Assembly: GCF_025517535.1 (NCBI RefSeq) | Contig: NZ_JAOPKC010000012.1 | Span: 1 to 64,000, forward strand | Length of the DNA: 64,000 nt | Reading direction: 5' to 3' | Source of the DNA: Halapricum hydrolyticum | GTDB taxonomy: Archaea; Halobacteriota; Halobacteria; Halobacteriales; Haloarculaceae | Shown here: piece by piece, positions 18,150-26,745 of the stretch | Numbering within the stretch: position 1 is the first letter of the stretch | How the letters are laid out: the number at the start of each line of letters is the position of its first letter | Made by a program: the position numbers and the translations under genes | The notes under the pieces: generated by a model | The model's database searches: none | The model's input: the letters and a program-made list of their open reading frames with translations, nothing else | What the model was told of the DNA's origin: nothing

Positions 18150-18608
18150 ATGCTGACAGGACGGTTTCCCGACGCCGGCGAGCGCGACCCGGAGGAGTTG
18201 CTCGCCGCGTACCTGGACGTATTGAGTGACGTGATCGACGAGCACGGAACCGAGGCCGTTGCCGCGGAGACGGAGCTCTCGCGGACGACTGTCGACGCAC
18301 TCGCCGGCGGGACAGCGTCCGGCGACGACGCAGTCGCGATTCGACGTGCCGGCGAGATCACGCTCGCGGACGCCGCCGCGGTGCTCGCACTCTCCGGCGA
18401 GTTTCCGGACGCCGACGCGGTCACCGCGCAGGCCCGTGACATCCTGCTGATGGGCATGACGACGGCCGTCATGGACGTCGACGCCGTCGCGGCACGGCTC
18501 GGTGGTGACCTGGATCCGAAGACGGTCCAACAGAAAATCGAGGGGCGCCACCCGATCACGCTCGACGAATACGCTCGCATCCACCGTCTGCTGGAGGCCG
18601 ACTCGTGA
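18150..18608 (+). CDS. Conserved haloarchaeal protein (DUF5791-like)
   Basis: A 152-residue, entirely helical acidic protein with an N-terminal MLTGRFPDAGERDPEELLA pattern. It resembles the haloarchaeal DUF5791 family; this is recollection of the family pattern, not a search result. Its stop overlaps the GTG start of the SDR gene by 4 bases, indicating cotranslation. Confidence 0.7.
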   Translation: MLTGRFPDAGERDPEELLAAYLDVLSDVIDEHGTEAVAAETELSRTTVDALAGGTASGDDAVAIRRAGEITLADAAAVLALSGEFPDADAVTAQARDILLMGMTTAVMDVDAVAARLGGDLDPKTVQQKIEGRHPITLDEYARIHRLLEADS

Positions 18609-19489
18609 CCCGCGTCGCAATCCTCGGGTGTGGCTACGTCGGCTGTGAACTGGCACGACAGCTCCAGCCCGATCACGACGTCATCGGCGTTCGCCGCTCG
18701 GAGTCGGGGCTCCGTGCCGTCGAGGACACCGGGGCGACAGCCGTGAAAGCCGACGTCACCGAACCGGACGCGCTCGCGGCCGTTCCGGACGCAGACTGGG
18801 TGATCTTCGCGGCCTCGAGTGGCGGGCGCGGTGCCGACGCTGCCCGCGAGACATACGTCGGCGGGCTGCGGACGACGATCGACCACTTCTGCGGTCGAGA
18901 GGCTGTCCCCGATCGGATCGTCTACACCTCCAGCACGGGCGTTTATGGCGATCACGACGGCGACTGGGTCGACGAGGCGATGTCCATCGACCCCGGGACC
19001 GAGCGCGGACAGGCCCTGGCTGAGGCCGAAGCCATCGCCCGCCAGCGCCCGATCGACGACACGGACGGCACAGTCGCTCGATTCGCCGGCCTGTACGGTC
19101 CGGATCGCTACCGCCTGCAGCGGTATCTCGACGGGCCGGTTACCGAGGGTCACCTGAACATGGTCCACCGGGACGACGCCGCCGGCGCCGTTCGGTTCCT
19201 GCTCGAAGGCGATCACGCCCGCCGTGAGGTCGTCAACGTCGTCGACGACGAACCCGTCGAGAAGTGGGCGTTCGCCGACTGGCTGGCCGAGCAATGCGGC
19301 GAACCCGAACCGCCCAAACAGACCGTCGCCGACCGGCTCGACGACCCCGAGCTCTCGGAAGCGGCCCGCAACTGGGTCGGGGCCGACAAGCGCGTCAGCA
19401 ACGAGAAACTCCGGGGACTCGGCTACGAGTTCGTCTATCCGACCTATCGCGAGGGGTATCGCGACGCGATCGAGGCGTCTCTCGCGTAG
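18605..19489 (+). CDS. NAD-dependent epimerase/dehydratase (extended SDR)
   Basis: A 294-residue Rossmann-fold protein. The N-terminal nucleotide-binding motif is GCGYVGCELA, with YTSSTGVYGD in place of the usual YxxxK region. It most resembles YeeZ/YlbE-type atypical extended SDR proteins. It starts at GTG (18605) inside the stop of the previous gene. The substrate is unknown. Confidence 0.82.
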   Translation: MTRVAILGCGYVGCELARQLQPDHDVIGVRRSESGLRAVEDTGATAVKADVTEPDALAAVPDADWVIFAASSGGRGADAARETYVGGLRTTIDHFCGREAVPDRIVYTSSTGVYGDHDGDWVDEAMSIDPGTERGQALAEAEAIARQRPIDDTDGTVARFAGLYGPDRYRLQRYLDGPVTEGHLNMVHRDDAAGAVRFLLEGDHARREVVNVVDDEPVEKWAFADWLAEQCGEPEPPKQTVADRLDDPELSEAARNWVGADKRVSNEKLRGLGYEFVYPTYREGYRDAIEASLA

Positions 19490-19543
19490 CGTCGGGGACC
19501 TGCGCGCCCAACAGTTTTGGTTCCGTCGTCCACACGTAGGGGC

Positions 19544-20521
19544 ATGCCCACAGTGCTGTGTATCGGCGGGACGCGCTTCATCGGCCGGGCGACAGTGACG
19601 GAGTTTCGCGAGCACGGCTACGACGTGACGCTCTGCAACCGCGGCCGTCACCCGAACCCGTTCGCCGACGATCCCGCGGTCGAGCACGTCAGGTGTGACC
19701 GACGCGACGACGAGCGACTGCGAGCCGTCGCCGACCGTCTCGACCCCGACGTCGTGATCGACCTGGTGGCCTATCACCCGCGAGACGTCCGGGTCGCGAC
19801 CGACGCCTTCGCGGACGTCGATGCGTACGTCTTCGTCTCCAGCGGGGCCGCCTACGGCGAACACCGGATCCCGAAACGCGAGGACGAGACGCAACTCGAA
19901 CCCTGCAGCGAGCGCGAAGCCGGAGACGACTCCCCGGAAACCTACGGCAATCGCAAGGCTGAGGGCGACCGGGCAGTCTTCGCGGCCGCCGAGGCGGGCG
20001 TCCGCGCGATGAGCGTCCGCCCGACGATCGTCTACGGTCCCCACGACTACACCGAGCGGCTGGACTACTGGCTCGCCCGGATCGACAATCACGACCGGGT
20101 CGTCGTTCCCGGCGACGGCACGTCGTTGCACCAGCTGGCGTACGTCGACGACGTGGCCAGCGCGCTTCGAATCGTCGCGGAGAAGGGGGAAGCCGGTGAG
20201 GCCTACAACGTGGGTGACCGCCACGCCCCCGCGATGGCGGAACTGCTGGAGCTTCTCGCGGCGGCCTGCGACGCTGACGTCGAGACGGTCTACGCCGGCG
20301 CTCGCGAGCTCGCGCCCGACCTCCGACCCGGCGATTTCCCGCTGTACAACGACCGCCCGCATCTCCTCTCGGCCGAGAAGCTCCACGATCTGGGCTGGGA
20401 GTGGACACCGCATTCGGAAGCCCTCGACGCGACCGTGGCCGAACACCGCGAGAGTGACCGGGACGGGAGCGATCGGGGTCCGCGCCGGGACGTCGAGATC
20501 GATGTCCTGGACCGGCTCTAG
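19544..20521 (+). CDS. NAD-dependent epimerase/dehydratase (extended SDR)
   Basis: A 325-residue extended SDR protein with GGTRFIGRATV nucleotide-binding loop, then NRG after the second strand, a Ser-rich active-site region (FVSSGAAYG), and YGNRK supplying the YxxxK catalytic pair. Closely similar in design to the protein at 32885-33907. The ATG at 19544 starts the fold. The sugar or other substrate is not evident. Confidence 0.85.
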   Translation: MPTVLCIGGTRFIGRATVTEFREHGYDVTLCNRGRHPNPFADDPAVEHVRCDRRDDERLRAVADRLDPDVVIDLVAYHPRDVRVATDAFADVDAYVFVSSGAAYGEHRIPKREDETQLEPCSEREAGDDSPETYGNRKAEGDRAVFAAAEAGVRAMSVRPTIVYGPHDYTERLDYWLARIDNHDRVVVPGDGTSLHQLAYVDDVASALRIVAEKGEAGEAYNVGDRHAPAMAELLELLAAACDADVETVYAGARELAPDLRPGDFPLYNDRPHLLSAEKLHDLGWEWTPHSEALDATVAEHRESDRDGSDRGPRRDVEIDVLDRL

Positions 20522-20545
20522 CTGTGTCGGTCGTCTTTCCGGACG

Positions 20546-20776
20546 TCAGCCGTCGTCACGCATGAGTGTCACTCGGGCCGCCTCGTAGTCTTCCAGGAAG
20601 GCGTCCTCGCCGCCGACAGTCCGGACCCCCTCTTCGAACTCGACGAACAACGTGTTCTCGAAGCCAAAGGAACTGTCTCGCGGCTCGATCAGGCTCTGTC
20701 GGACGTCGACGACGGTGAACTGACTGCCTCTGACGTGATAGAGATCTACAGGCTCATCGAGGACCGGGGGAGGTCG
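20546..20776 (-). pseudogene. Possible small gene or gene remnant without a recognisable start
   Basis: On the minus strand this stretch reads as good haloarchaeal coding sequence (VDLYHVRGSQFTVVDV, then acidic sequence ending MRDDG) with GC-rich third positions. No ATG or GTG in frame precedes the coding-like part; the open frame only continues antisense into egsA. It may be the 3' remnant of a deleted gene, or a short gene with an unusual start. It fills most of the 330-base gap between the SDR gene and egsA. Confidence 0.35.
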
Positions 20777-20851
20777 CGGTAAGGGGCACGACGAGAGGCA
20801 CAGTCGCTGAACGGGCGGCAAGGTTTTCACGCGGGGCGTCGATTCTTCGAT

Positions 20852-21910
20852 ATGTTCCAGAAGACGACCTGGATCCGACTGCCCAGGAACGTCCTCGTGG
20901 GTCACGGCGTCCTCGAGGACACCGTCACGGCGGTCGAGGAACTCCACCTCGCCGGACGGCCGTTGATCGTCACCAGCCCGACACCCAGAGAGGTCGCCGG
21001 CGAGCGCGTCGCCGAGCTGTTCGCGGCGGCCGGGCGCGAGCCCGAAACGGTCGTCGTCGAGACGGCCAGCTTCGAGGCGGTCGAGCGCGTCATCGAGGCC
21101 GCCGACGACATGGAGGCGGGGTTTCTGGTCGGCGTCGGCGGCGGCAAACCGATCGACATCGCGAAGATGGCCGCCGATCACCGCGGCCAGGGCTTCGTCT
21201 CGGTCCCGACCGCCGCGAGCCACGACGGCATCGTCTCGGGCCGTGGATCGGTCCCGGAGAAAGACACGCGCCACAGCGTCGCCGCCGAACCGCCGCTGGC
21301 GGTCGTGGCCGACACCGAGATCATCGCTGACGCCCCCTGGCGACTCACGACCGCCGGCTGTGCCGACATCATCTCGAATTACACGGCCGTCCGGGACTGG
21401 AACCTCGCGCGCCGCCTCCAGAACGTCGAATACTCCGAGTACGCCGGCGCGCTCTCTCAGATGACCGCCGAGATGCTCGTCGAGAACGCCGACTCGATCA
21501 AACCAGGCCTCGAGGAGTCCGCCTGGATCGTGGTCAAGGCACTGGTCTCCTCGGGCGTCGCCATGTCGATCGCCGGCTCTTCGCGGCCCGCCTCGGGGGC
21601 CGAGCACCTCTTCTCGCACCGACTCGACCGGCTCGTCCCGGACGCGGCACTGCACGGCCATCAGGTCGGCGTCGGCTCGATCATTGCCGCATATCTCCAG
21701 GACGGCGAGAAAGGCATGTGGCGTGACATCCGCACCGCGCTCGAACGCATCGGCGCGCCGACGACGGCCGAGGAACTTGGCATCGACGAGTCGACAGTGA
21801 TCGAGGCGCTGACCACCGCACACGAGATCCGCGACCGGTACACGATCCTCGGCAACGGCATGAGCGAAGAGGCCGCGCGCGAAGCCGCACGCGTAACGGG
21901 CGTGATCTGA
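20852..21910 (+). CDS. egsA: sn-Glycerol-1-phosphate dehydrogenase
   Basis: A 352-residue protein matching archaeal G1P dehydrogenase: FQKTTWIRLPRNVLVGHG at the N-terminus, the GVGGGKPIDIAK nucleotide-binding loop (~residues 91-102), PTAASHDGIVSG, and the zinc-binding region ASGAEHLFSH plus a later HGHQVGVG. It reduces dihydroxyacetone phosphate to sn-glycerol-1-phosphate, the first committed step of archaeal membrane lipid synthesis. Its TGA stop is also the start of a family A repeat fragment. Confidence 0.95.
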   Translation: MFQKTTWIRLPRNVLVGHGVLEDTVTAVEELHLAGRPLIVTSPTPREVAGERVAELFAAAGREPETVVVETASFEAVERVIEAADDMEAGFLVGVGGGKPIDIAKMAADHRGQGFVSVPTAASHDGIVSGRGSVPEKDTRHSVAAEPPLAVVADTEIIADAPWRLTTAGCADIISNYTAVRDWNLARRLQNVEYSEYAGALSQMTAEMLVENADSIKPGLEESAWIVVKALVSSGVAMSIAGSSRPASGAEHLFSHRLDRLVPDAALHGHQVGVGSIIAAYLQDGEKGMWRDIRTALERIGAPTTAEELGIDESTVIEALTTAHEIRDRYTILGNGMSEEAAREAARVTGVI

Positions 21911-21943
21911 TAGGGATTGTTGTACGTCTGTCCCGGATCGACC
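21908..21943. repeat. Palindromic repeat family A, partial copy A4
   Basis: TGATAGGGATTGTTGTACG and then TCTGTCCCGGATCGACCG match the terminus and core of family A (reverse complement of 52483-52516). The second half is missing. The first three bases are the egsA stop codon. Confidence 0.65.
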
Positions 21944-21973
21944 GCTCGATGTAGTAGACTCCGCTCGAAACTG

Positions 21974-23182
21974 CTACAGCGACTCGTCCTGTGACGTCGC
22001 GATCAGCTGTCGGTTCTTCGAGGGACGGGGGATTCTCAGCGTCACACGTGTCCCCGATTCCGAGACCGACGTCTGGATCGTCCCGTCGTGTGAGTCGACG
22101 ATCCACCAGACGATCCAGAGACCGACACCGGTACTGTGGGCGAGTTGTGTGCCCGACTCACCTCTCAGGGCCAGTCGTTCGTGTTCCGGCAGTCCCGGTC
22201 CGTCGTCGGCGACCGCGACCGTCACGGCTTCGGCCGCAGATTCGACCGTGACGGTGCAGGTCGGACTCTCCCCTCCGTGCTTTGCTGCGTTCTCGATCAG
22301 TTCGTGTATCGCAGTCTTCAACGTCGGAAACGCGAGGATGTGAGCCTCCGGCGGGACGTTCGTCGAAACCGTGGCCGAGGGATAGGCCGATTCGACGTCT
22401 GTGCGACTATCCTCGACGAGCGTCGTCACCGACTGCTCTACGAACACGGATTCCTCTTCCGCGATCCGGCGCAATTCTTTCGATTTCTCGGCCAGCGCGA
22501 TGATCCTGTCGAGTGTCGCCTCGAGCTCCAGCGGGTCGTGGGGTCGTTGCAGTTCTTCGAGGAGGTAATCGATGTGCCCGCGAATGGCGGTCAGATCGTT
22601 CCGGAGGTTGTGCCGCAAGATGCGACCGAAAATCGAGACGAGACGCGCGTAATTCTCCAGCGCGAGGTCGCGCTCCCGCAACTGGAGTTCCGACGCCAGC
22701 GCCGACGAGATCCAGTCGACGAACGCGACCGACGCCGCGTCAAACGGCTCGGCACGCGCGCCCCGGCCGACGAAGCAAAGCGTCCCGACCGGACGGTCGT
22801 CGAGCTGCAACGGGGTGCCGACGTAGCACTTCAGCGCGTGCGTTTCGTACGCGACATCGTCAACCCAGCCCTGATTCGGGGCGTCGTGGAGGGCGACGGT
22901 CTCGTTACGGTCGATGGTGTGGCGGCAAAACGTCGTCCGCAGATCGGCCGTCTCCCCGACGGGAAACGCGCCGTCGGCCGGATCGGTGCTGGCGATGACC
23001 TCCCAGTGGCCGAGTTCGGGTACGACCCGGGTGAGGTGTGCGTGCTCGACACCGAGCGCGTCGGCCCCGAGTGCGAGTGCCTCGTCGGCCTTTTCGGTGA
23101 ATGACGCCTCCGAATCGATCATCTCGGCGATCCCGGAGAAGGTCTCGGCCAGCCTCGCGTCATACATCCTGTGCCGCGACAT
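21974..23182 (-). CDS. GAF-domain sensor histidine kinase
   Basis: A ~402-residue soluble histidine kinase. Residues ~20-165 form a GAF domain (FCRHTID, YVGTPLQLDDRPVGTLCFVGR). The phospho-acceptor motif is RHNLRNDL (His ~200), and the ATPase lobe has ENAAKHGG (N box), VADDGPGLP (G1) and GVGLWIVWWIV (G2). There are no membrane segments, so it senses a cytoplasmic signal or partner. An in-frame GTG at 23197 is an alternative start; the ATG at 23182 was preferred. No response regulator is adjacent, which is common in haloarchaea. Confidence 0.9.
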   Translation of the reverse strand: MSRHRMYDARLAETFSGIAEMIDSEASFTEKADEALALGADALGVEHAHLTRVVPELGHWEVIASTDPADGAFPVGETADLRTTFCRHTIDRNETVALHDAPNQGWVDDVAYETHALKCYVGTPLQLDDRPVGTLCFVGRGARAEPFDAASVAFVDWISSALASELQLRERDLALENYARLVSIFGRILRHNLRNDLTAIRGHIDYLLEELQRPHDPLELEATLDRIIALAEKSKELRRIAEEESVFVEQSVTTLVEDSRTDVESAYPSATVSTNVPPEAHILAFPTLKTAIHELIENAAKHGGESPTCTVTVESAAEAVTVAVADDGPGLPEHERLALRGESGTQLAHSTGVGLWIVWWIVDSHDGTIQTSVSESGTRVTLRIPRPSKNRQLIATSQDESL

Positions 23183-23215
23183 AGCTTTGGGGGACACAAA
23201 ACGCTTGGCTGGGTA

Positions 23216-23250
23216 GGATATTTTAATTTTACACTTAAGAAAATAATAAA
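23216..23250 (-). promoter_or_regulatory. AT-rich promoter region of the histidine kinase gene
   Basis: A strongly AT-rich block within the otherwise GC-rich sequence lies 35-70 bases upstream of the histidine kinase ATG and contains TATA-like sequence on the minus strand (AAAATTAAAATATCC). The remaining sequence to 23327 holds no gene. Confidence 0.4.
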
Positions 23251-23327
23251 TACATACCGAAGAACTCGTGGCTCACATGTGATGGGTCGGGAGAGGCCAA
23301 AGCCGTTCTGAGATGTGCCGTCTCGAT

Positions 23328-23804
23328 CTAGCCGCGAACCTCGACGACTTCGATCTCGAAGGTGAGCGTTTCGCCCGCGAGTTGGTGGTTGAAGTCCACT
23401 TCGACGCTGTCCTCGTTGACGGCCGTCACGTCGCCGTGCAGCCCGTTCTGTGCGTGGACGTGCAATCCGACCGTCGGTGGCTGGCCGACCATCCCCTCGA
23501 AGGTCTCGGGGTCGTACTCCCTGACGCGGTCGGGCTCGTGATCCCCGTAGGCTTTCTCGGGCGGAGCGGTCACTGTCGCCGTCTCCCCTTCGGCCATTCC
23601 GATCAGCGCCTCGTCTAGCCCCTCGATTATCTCGCCTTCGCCGGCGGTAAACGACAGCGAGGCGTACTCTTCGGGTTCGATGTCTCCGGGCTGGGCCAGT
23701 CCCGCCTCGATCGCGACCTCCCGCCGGGACGTGTCGAAGATCGTTCCGTCATCGAGGCGACCGACGTACTCGATGGTCACCCCATCGCCGGGTTCAATTG
23801 ACAT
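23328..23804 (-). CDS. FKBP-type peptidyl-prolyl cis-trans isomerase (SlyD-like)
   Basis: A 158-residue protein: the FKBP core (VTIEYVGRLDDGTIFDTS, EGLDEALIGMAEGE) with an insert-in-flap domain (PPEKAYGDHEPD ... HAQNGLHGDVTAVNEDSVEVDFNHQLAGETLTF), as in archaeal short-type FKBP/SlyD. It accelerates proline isomerisation in folding proteins. It lacks the His-rich SlyD tail. Confidence 0.93.
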   Translation of the reverse strand: MSIEPGDGVTIEYVGRLDDGTIFDTSRREVAIEAGLAQPGDIEPEEYASLSFTAGEGEIIEGLDEALIGMAEGETATVTAPPEKAYGDHEPDRVREYDPETFEGMVGQPPTVGLHVHAQNGLHGDVTAVNEDSVEVDFNHQLAGETLTFEIEVVEVRG

Positions 23805-23948
23805 GGCTATGCGTGGGAGAGTCCCGAATATAAATCCTGCCGGTCGTTCTCGCCCGCGAGTCGACCGATCCGTCTGCCTGGTGTCGCCTTTTTCAGACTG
23901 CTGGCCATCGCATTCGGAACCTCATCCGAATGCTCGGCCGGCCGTCTC

Positions 23949-24030
23949 ATACTGGTGGCTACACCATTTCGAACTGATTCGACACGACGGCATGCCGACT
24001 CTCTGTCCGAAGGTACAACCACCAGTATCA
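23949..24030. repeat. Palindromic repeat family B, copy B1
   Basis: The ends ATACTGGTGGCTACACC and (reverse complement) ATACTGGTGGTTGTACC form a long imperfect inverted repeat over 82 bp, with the family core (CCATTTCGAACTG, inner hairpin around 23985-24005). The terminal TCA is the stop codon of the adjacent minus-strand gene. Bases 23805-23948 hold no gene. Confidence 0.75.
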
Positions 24031-24795
24031 GTCGTCCCGGAGACGCTCGACCGCGGCGCTGGCGACGCAATGGGCGTTTTCGACGGCCACTTCCAGTCCG
24101 TCTTCCCAGGAACGGACGCCACCACTCTCCCTGTCGTGGTTCGAGATCGCCCGGATCGTCGCGTACCGATCGAGCGCGTCGTGACGGGCCAGCGCGTGGG
24201 CCGTCCCGGCGTCTTCGGTGACTGTCGCCCGATAGGGGGGCGCGCCGTACTGTTCGCAGAGCCATGTAACCTCCGCCGCCCGCTCCGCGCCGTGCCAGAA
24301 CTCACCGCCGGTGACGACGGTGCCCGACGTAACCGTCCCCGCTTCGAGTGTGACGCTGTCGGCGGCCATCCGGACGCGCGAGCGAAGTCGGTCGTCCAGT
24401 TCGTAGACGTAGTCGCGCGGCCGGTACTCGAGTAGCTGCACGCCGTCGTCGGTGCGGTGTTTGCGGTCCCAGTCGACGATGACCTCGCCGAGGACGACCG
24501 AACCGACCGGTAACTCGGGCGGGCCACCGGCGATCCCGGCGGTCAGAAACAGCGTCGAATCGTCGACGAGTTCGCTTCCGAACAGCGTCGTGACGGTTGT
24601 CGCCGCGGCTGTCGGGCCGACGCCGGTCGCGACGACGCCGACCGTCCCGTCGTGATACACCGGCGATCCGTAGTCCTCGATGGCGCCCGGGAGCGGTCGG
24701 GTCGCGGGCCACTCGCGATCGAGCCACGGCGAGAGCTCGTCGGTCGGGAACTCGTCGGCCGCGAACGCCGTGAGAACGAGCACGTCGAGTGCCAT
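24028..24795 (-). CDS. NUP-family (purine nucleoside permease-like) protein
   Basis: A 255-residue protein with the NUP/purine nucleoside phosphorylase-like fold: VLVLTAFAADEF at the N-terminus, GVGPTAAATTVTTLF, TAGIAGGPPELPVGSV, and TSGTVVTGGEFWHG followed by EDAGTAHAL. Relatives were named nucleoside permeases, but the fold is that of nucleoside phosphorylases, so a nucleoside-cleaving enzyme is equally possible. There is no signal peptide. It overlaps the stop of the upstream gene (TGATG), so the two are cotranslated. Confidence 0.78.
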   Translation of the reverse strand: MALDVLVLTAFAADEFPTDELSPWLDREWPATRPLPGAIEDYGSPVYHDGTVGVVATGVGPTAAATTVTTLFGSELVDDSTLFLTAGIAGGPPELPVGSVVLGEVIVDWDRKHRTDDGVQLLEYRPRDYVYELDDRLRSRVRMAADSVTLEAGTVTSGTVVTGGEFWHGAERAAEVTWLCEQYGAPPYRATVTEDAGTAHALARHDALDRYATIRAISNHDRESGGVRSWEDGLEVAVENAHCVASAAVERLRDD

Positions 24796-26309
24796 CACGA
24801 GAGCCACTCGGTGAACTCGCCCTCGATGAGCGTCTCTTCCTGTTTTCGGATGTACTGGGCCTGCATGCCCCAGATCGCCTCCGGGAGCGGGACACCCTCC
24901 TGGACGCGCCGGCGGACGTAGCCGAACTTCCAGCGAGCGGGCGTGATCCGCCGGTCGACGCGCTCGCGCAGCGGACGGATGTACTGCCGGGCAGCCTCCG
25001 ACGAGAGACCCTGCAACCGGAGGCCGTCGCGGGCGTGTTCGAACAGCTCGCCGTAGATCTCCTCGATGTCGGCCGTCTCGCCCGCACCCGTGATCCAGAC
25101 CAGCTCGGCGTCCAGCCCGTTCCGCATCGCGTTGTAGAAGTTCTTCTCTGCACGCTCCCATTCGAGCGTGCGCACGGGATGTTCCCGCCGGGTCAGACTT
25201 TCCAGCAGGCCGGCGAAGACGGCCTGGAACGCGATGGCGTCCCGGATCGTCGGCTGGGCTGGCAACGGACGGAACTCGATGCGGGCGTTGGCCTGTGAGC
25301 GAGTCGCGCCGTCGAAGACGGGACGCACCCACCGCCAGTAGGAGCCGTGTTTGTGTCGCACGTGGGCGAACTGGTCGTCGAAGCGTTCTCCCCGGGTAAG
25401 CTTCATCGGGACGATCGTTTCGTCGGCGACGATGGCGTCGATGGCGTCATCGACGGTCTCGAAATCGGGCGGGAAGCAGACCTTCTTCGGGATCGACTCG
25501 TCGGCCGCGTTGAGCACGGATTCGAACACGGAGATGCGGTGTTCCATCCAGGCGTCGTCCAGGATCGCCGCGTCGGGCACGTCGTCGTACAGGTCCGGCG
25601 GGAAGAACGGCGAGTTGACGCCGAGCGCGAGCAGCGGCCCGGCGATCCGGAGTGCGTATCGGAAATACTCCGGCAGGTCCGGCGCGTGGGGCACCTGGAC
25701 GTGTGGCTGTATCGAGGTGATCAGGCTCTCCGGCATGACCGTGTCGGCTTCGAGCGTGACGTTCGGGGCGTCCAGACGCAATCCGGACGGATAGTCGGTG
25801 TTTGCCATCGCGTGATAGCGGACGGAATCGGACATGTTCGTCCCGATTCGGATACCGTCGGCTTCGACCGAGTCACAGAGATACGAGCGGGCGGTCTCGC
25901 CGTTCGGCGGGACGGTCCACAGTCCATCGCTGACCAGCCGGATGTTGTCTGCGCGGGTGCGCTCCTGGGCGGGGACGAGGTTGGCCTGCAGTTCCTGCTC
26001 CTGGGCGGCCAGCCCGTAGGTGTTCAGCGGCTGGGGGCTGGTCTGCATCTCGGCGTTGTGCAAGCCGAGTTCTTTCTCGAAGCCGATCCGCTCGAGCAGC
26101 GGGCGGGAGACGCGCTGGAGGGCGTCGGTCCGGTCGTCGACGGCGTACAACTCCAGCTCGAGGCCGACGATGGTCTCGCTGTTGTCGAAGGTCCCGTCTC
26201 GTACCTCCGCTTTGAGGCGTTCGGCCTCCTCGGCCGCCTCTGCCTGGAACTCCTCGGCGTCGACCGCGAGCGACTCCCTGACGGCGGCCGCGAGCTCGGA
26301 TGCCGACAT
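24795..26309 (-). CDS. Glutamate-cysteine ligase-like (GCS2-type) protein
   Basis: A 504-residue protein resembling the GCS2 carboxylate-amine ligase fold: VGLELELYAV near residue 48 (acidic metal-binding strand), HNAEMQTSP (~83), and ANARIEFRPLPAQPTIRDAIAF (~350), which give the paired Glu/Asp and Arg residues typical of the family. It is longer than haloarchaeal GshA (~360 residues), so it is probably a paralogue with another acceptor. Its coupling to the NUP-family gene is unexplained. Confidence 0.75.
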   Translation of the reverse strand: MSASELAAAVRESLAVDAEEFQAEAAEEAERLKAEVRDGTFDNSETIVGLELELYAVDDRTDALQRVSRPLLERIGFEKELGLHNAEMQTSPQPLNTYGLAAQEQELQANLVPAQERTRADNIRLVSDGLWTVPPNGETARSYLCDSVEADGIRIGTNMSDSVRYHAMANTDYPSGLRLDAPNVTLEADTVMPESLITSIQPHVQVPHAPDLPEYFRYALRIAGPLLALGVNSPFFPPDLYDDVPDAAILDDAWMEHRISVFESVLNAADESIPKKVCFPPDFETVDDAIDAIVADETIVPMKLTRGERFDDQFAHVRHKHGSYWRWVRPVFDGATRSQANARIEFRPLPAQPTIRDAIAFQAVFAGLLESLTRREHPVRTLEWERAEKNFYNAMRNGLDAELVWITGAGETADIEEIYGELFEHARDGLRLQGLSSEAARQYIRPLRERVDRRITPARWKFGYVRRRVQEGVPLPEAIWGMQAQYIRKQEETLIEGEFTEWLS

Positions 26310-26337
26310 ACCCCCCGATTACGCGTCAGGTATGTTG

Positions 26338-26357
26338 ATACTGTCGGCTGCGGTCAC
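26338..26357. repeat. Palindromic repeat family B, half copy
   Basis: ATACTGTCGGCTGCGGTCAC matches one terminus of family B and runs into the stop codon (26354-26356) of the minus-strand UspA gene. The other half is absent. Confidence 0.5.
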
Positions 26358-26725
26358 ACCGGCACGATCACGACCGCACGCTCGGCTTCGCCCGCGACGG
26401 CCGCCGCAGTGCCCCCCAGCCCCATCTCCATCTGTTCCGGGTCGCCGCTTCGCCGACCGACGATGATCTCGTCGGCGTCGACGTCGGCCGCCAGATCGAG
26501 GATCGCCTCGACCGGGTCGCCCTCTCGCTGTTCGGTCCAGACCGTCGCCGCGGCGAGGCGGGCGCGGGCGACGTTGATCGCGTCGCTGACGTCCCGCGAC
26601 GGGGTGCCCGGTTCGACGACCCCCAGTACCATCACCGTGTCGTCGTCGGTGAGTCGCTCGGCGAGGTAGTCACAGGCCACTGCAGTCGTGTGGACGGACG
26701 CGCTCGCGAGGAGGTACGTAGTCAT
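26354..26725 (-). CDS. Universal stress protein (UspA family)
   Basis: A 123-residue single-domain USP. It has the ADVDADEIIVGRRS segment and the C-terminal GTAAAVAGEAERAVVIVPV, which gives the GxxxxxVxxxxxxPVxxVP-type end of ATP-binding USPs. ~15 residues shorter than typical, with a reduced N-terminal strand-helix region. The role in stress response is inferred from family. Confidence 0.85.
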   Translation of the reverse strand: MTTYLLASASVHTTAVACDYLAERLTDDDTVMVLGVVEPGTPSRDVSDAINVARARLAAATVWTEQREGDPVEAILDLAADVDADEIIVGRRSGDPEQMEMGLGGTAAAVAGEAERAVVIVPV

Positions 26726-26745
26726 AGCTGCCCGGACTCCTCCCC

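Noticed and set aside
18092..20446. A very long minus-strand open frame (784 codons)
   Set aside because: It is antisense to three genes with clear domains (DUF5791-like, two SDR proteins) and has no recognisable motif; long antisense frames are expected in GC-rich DNA.
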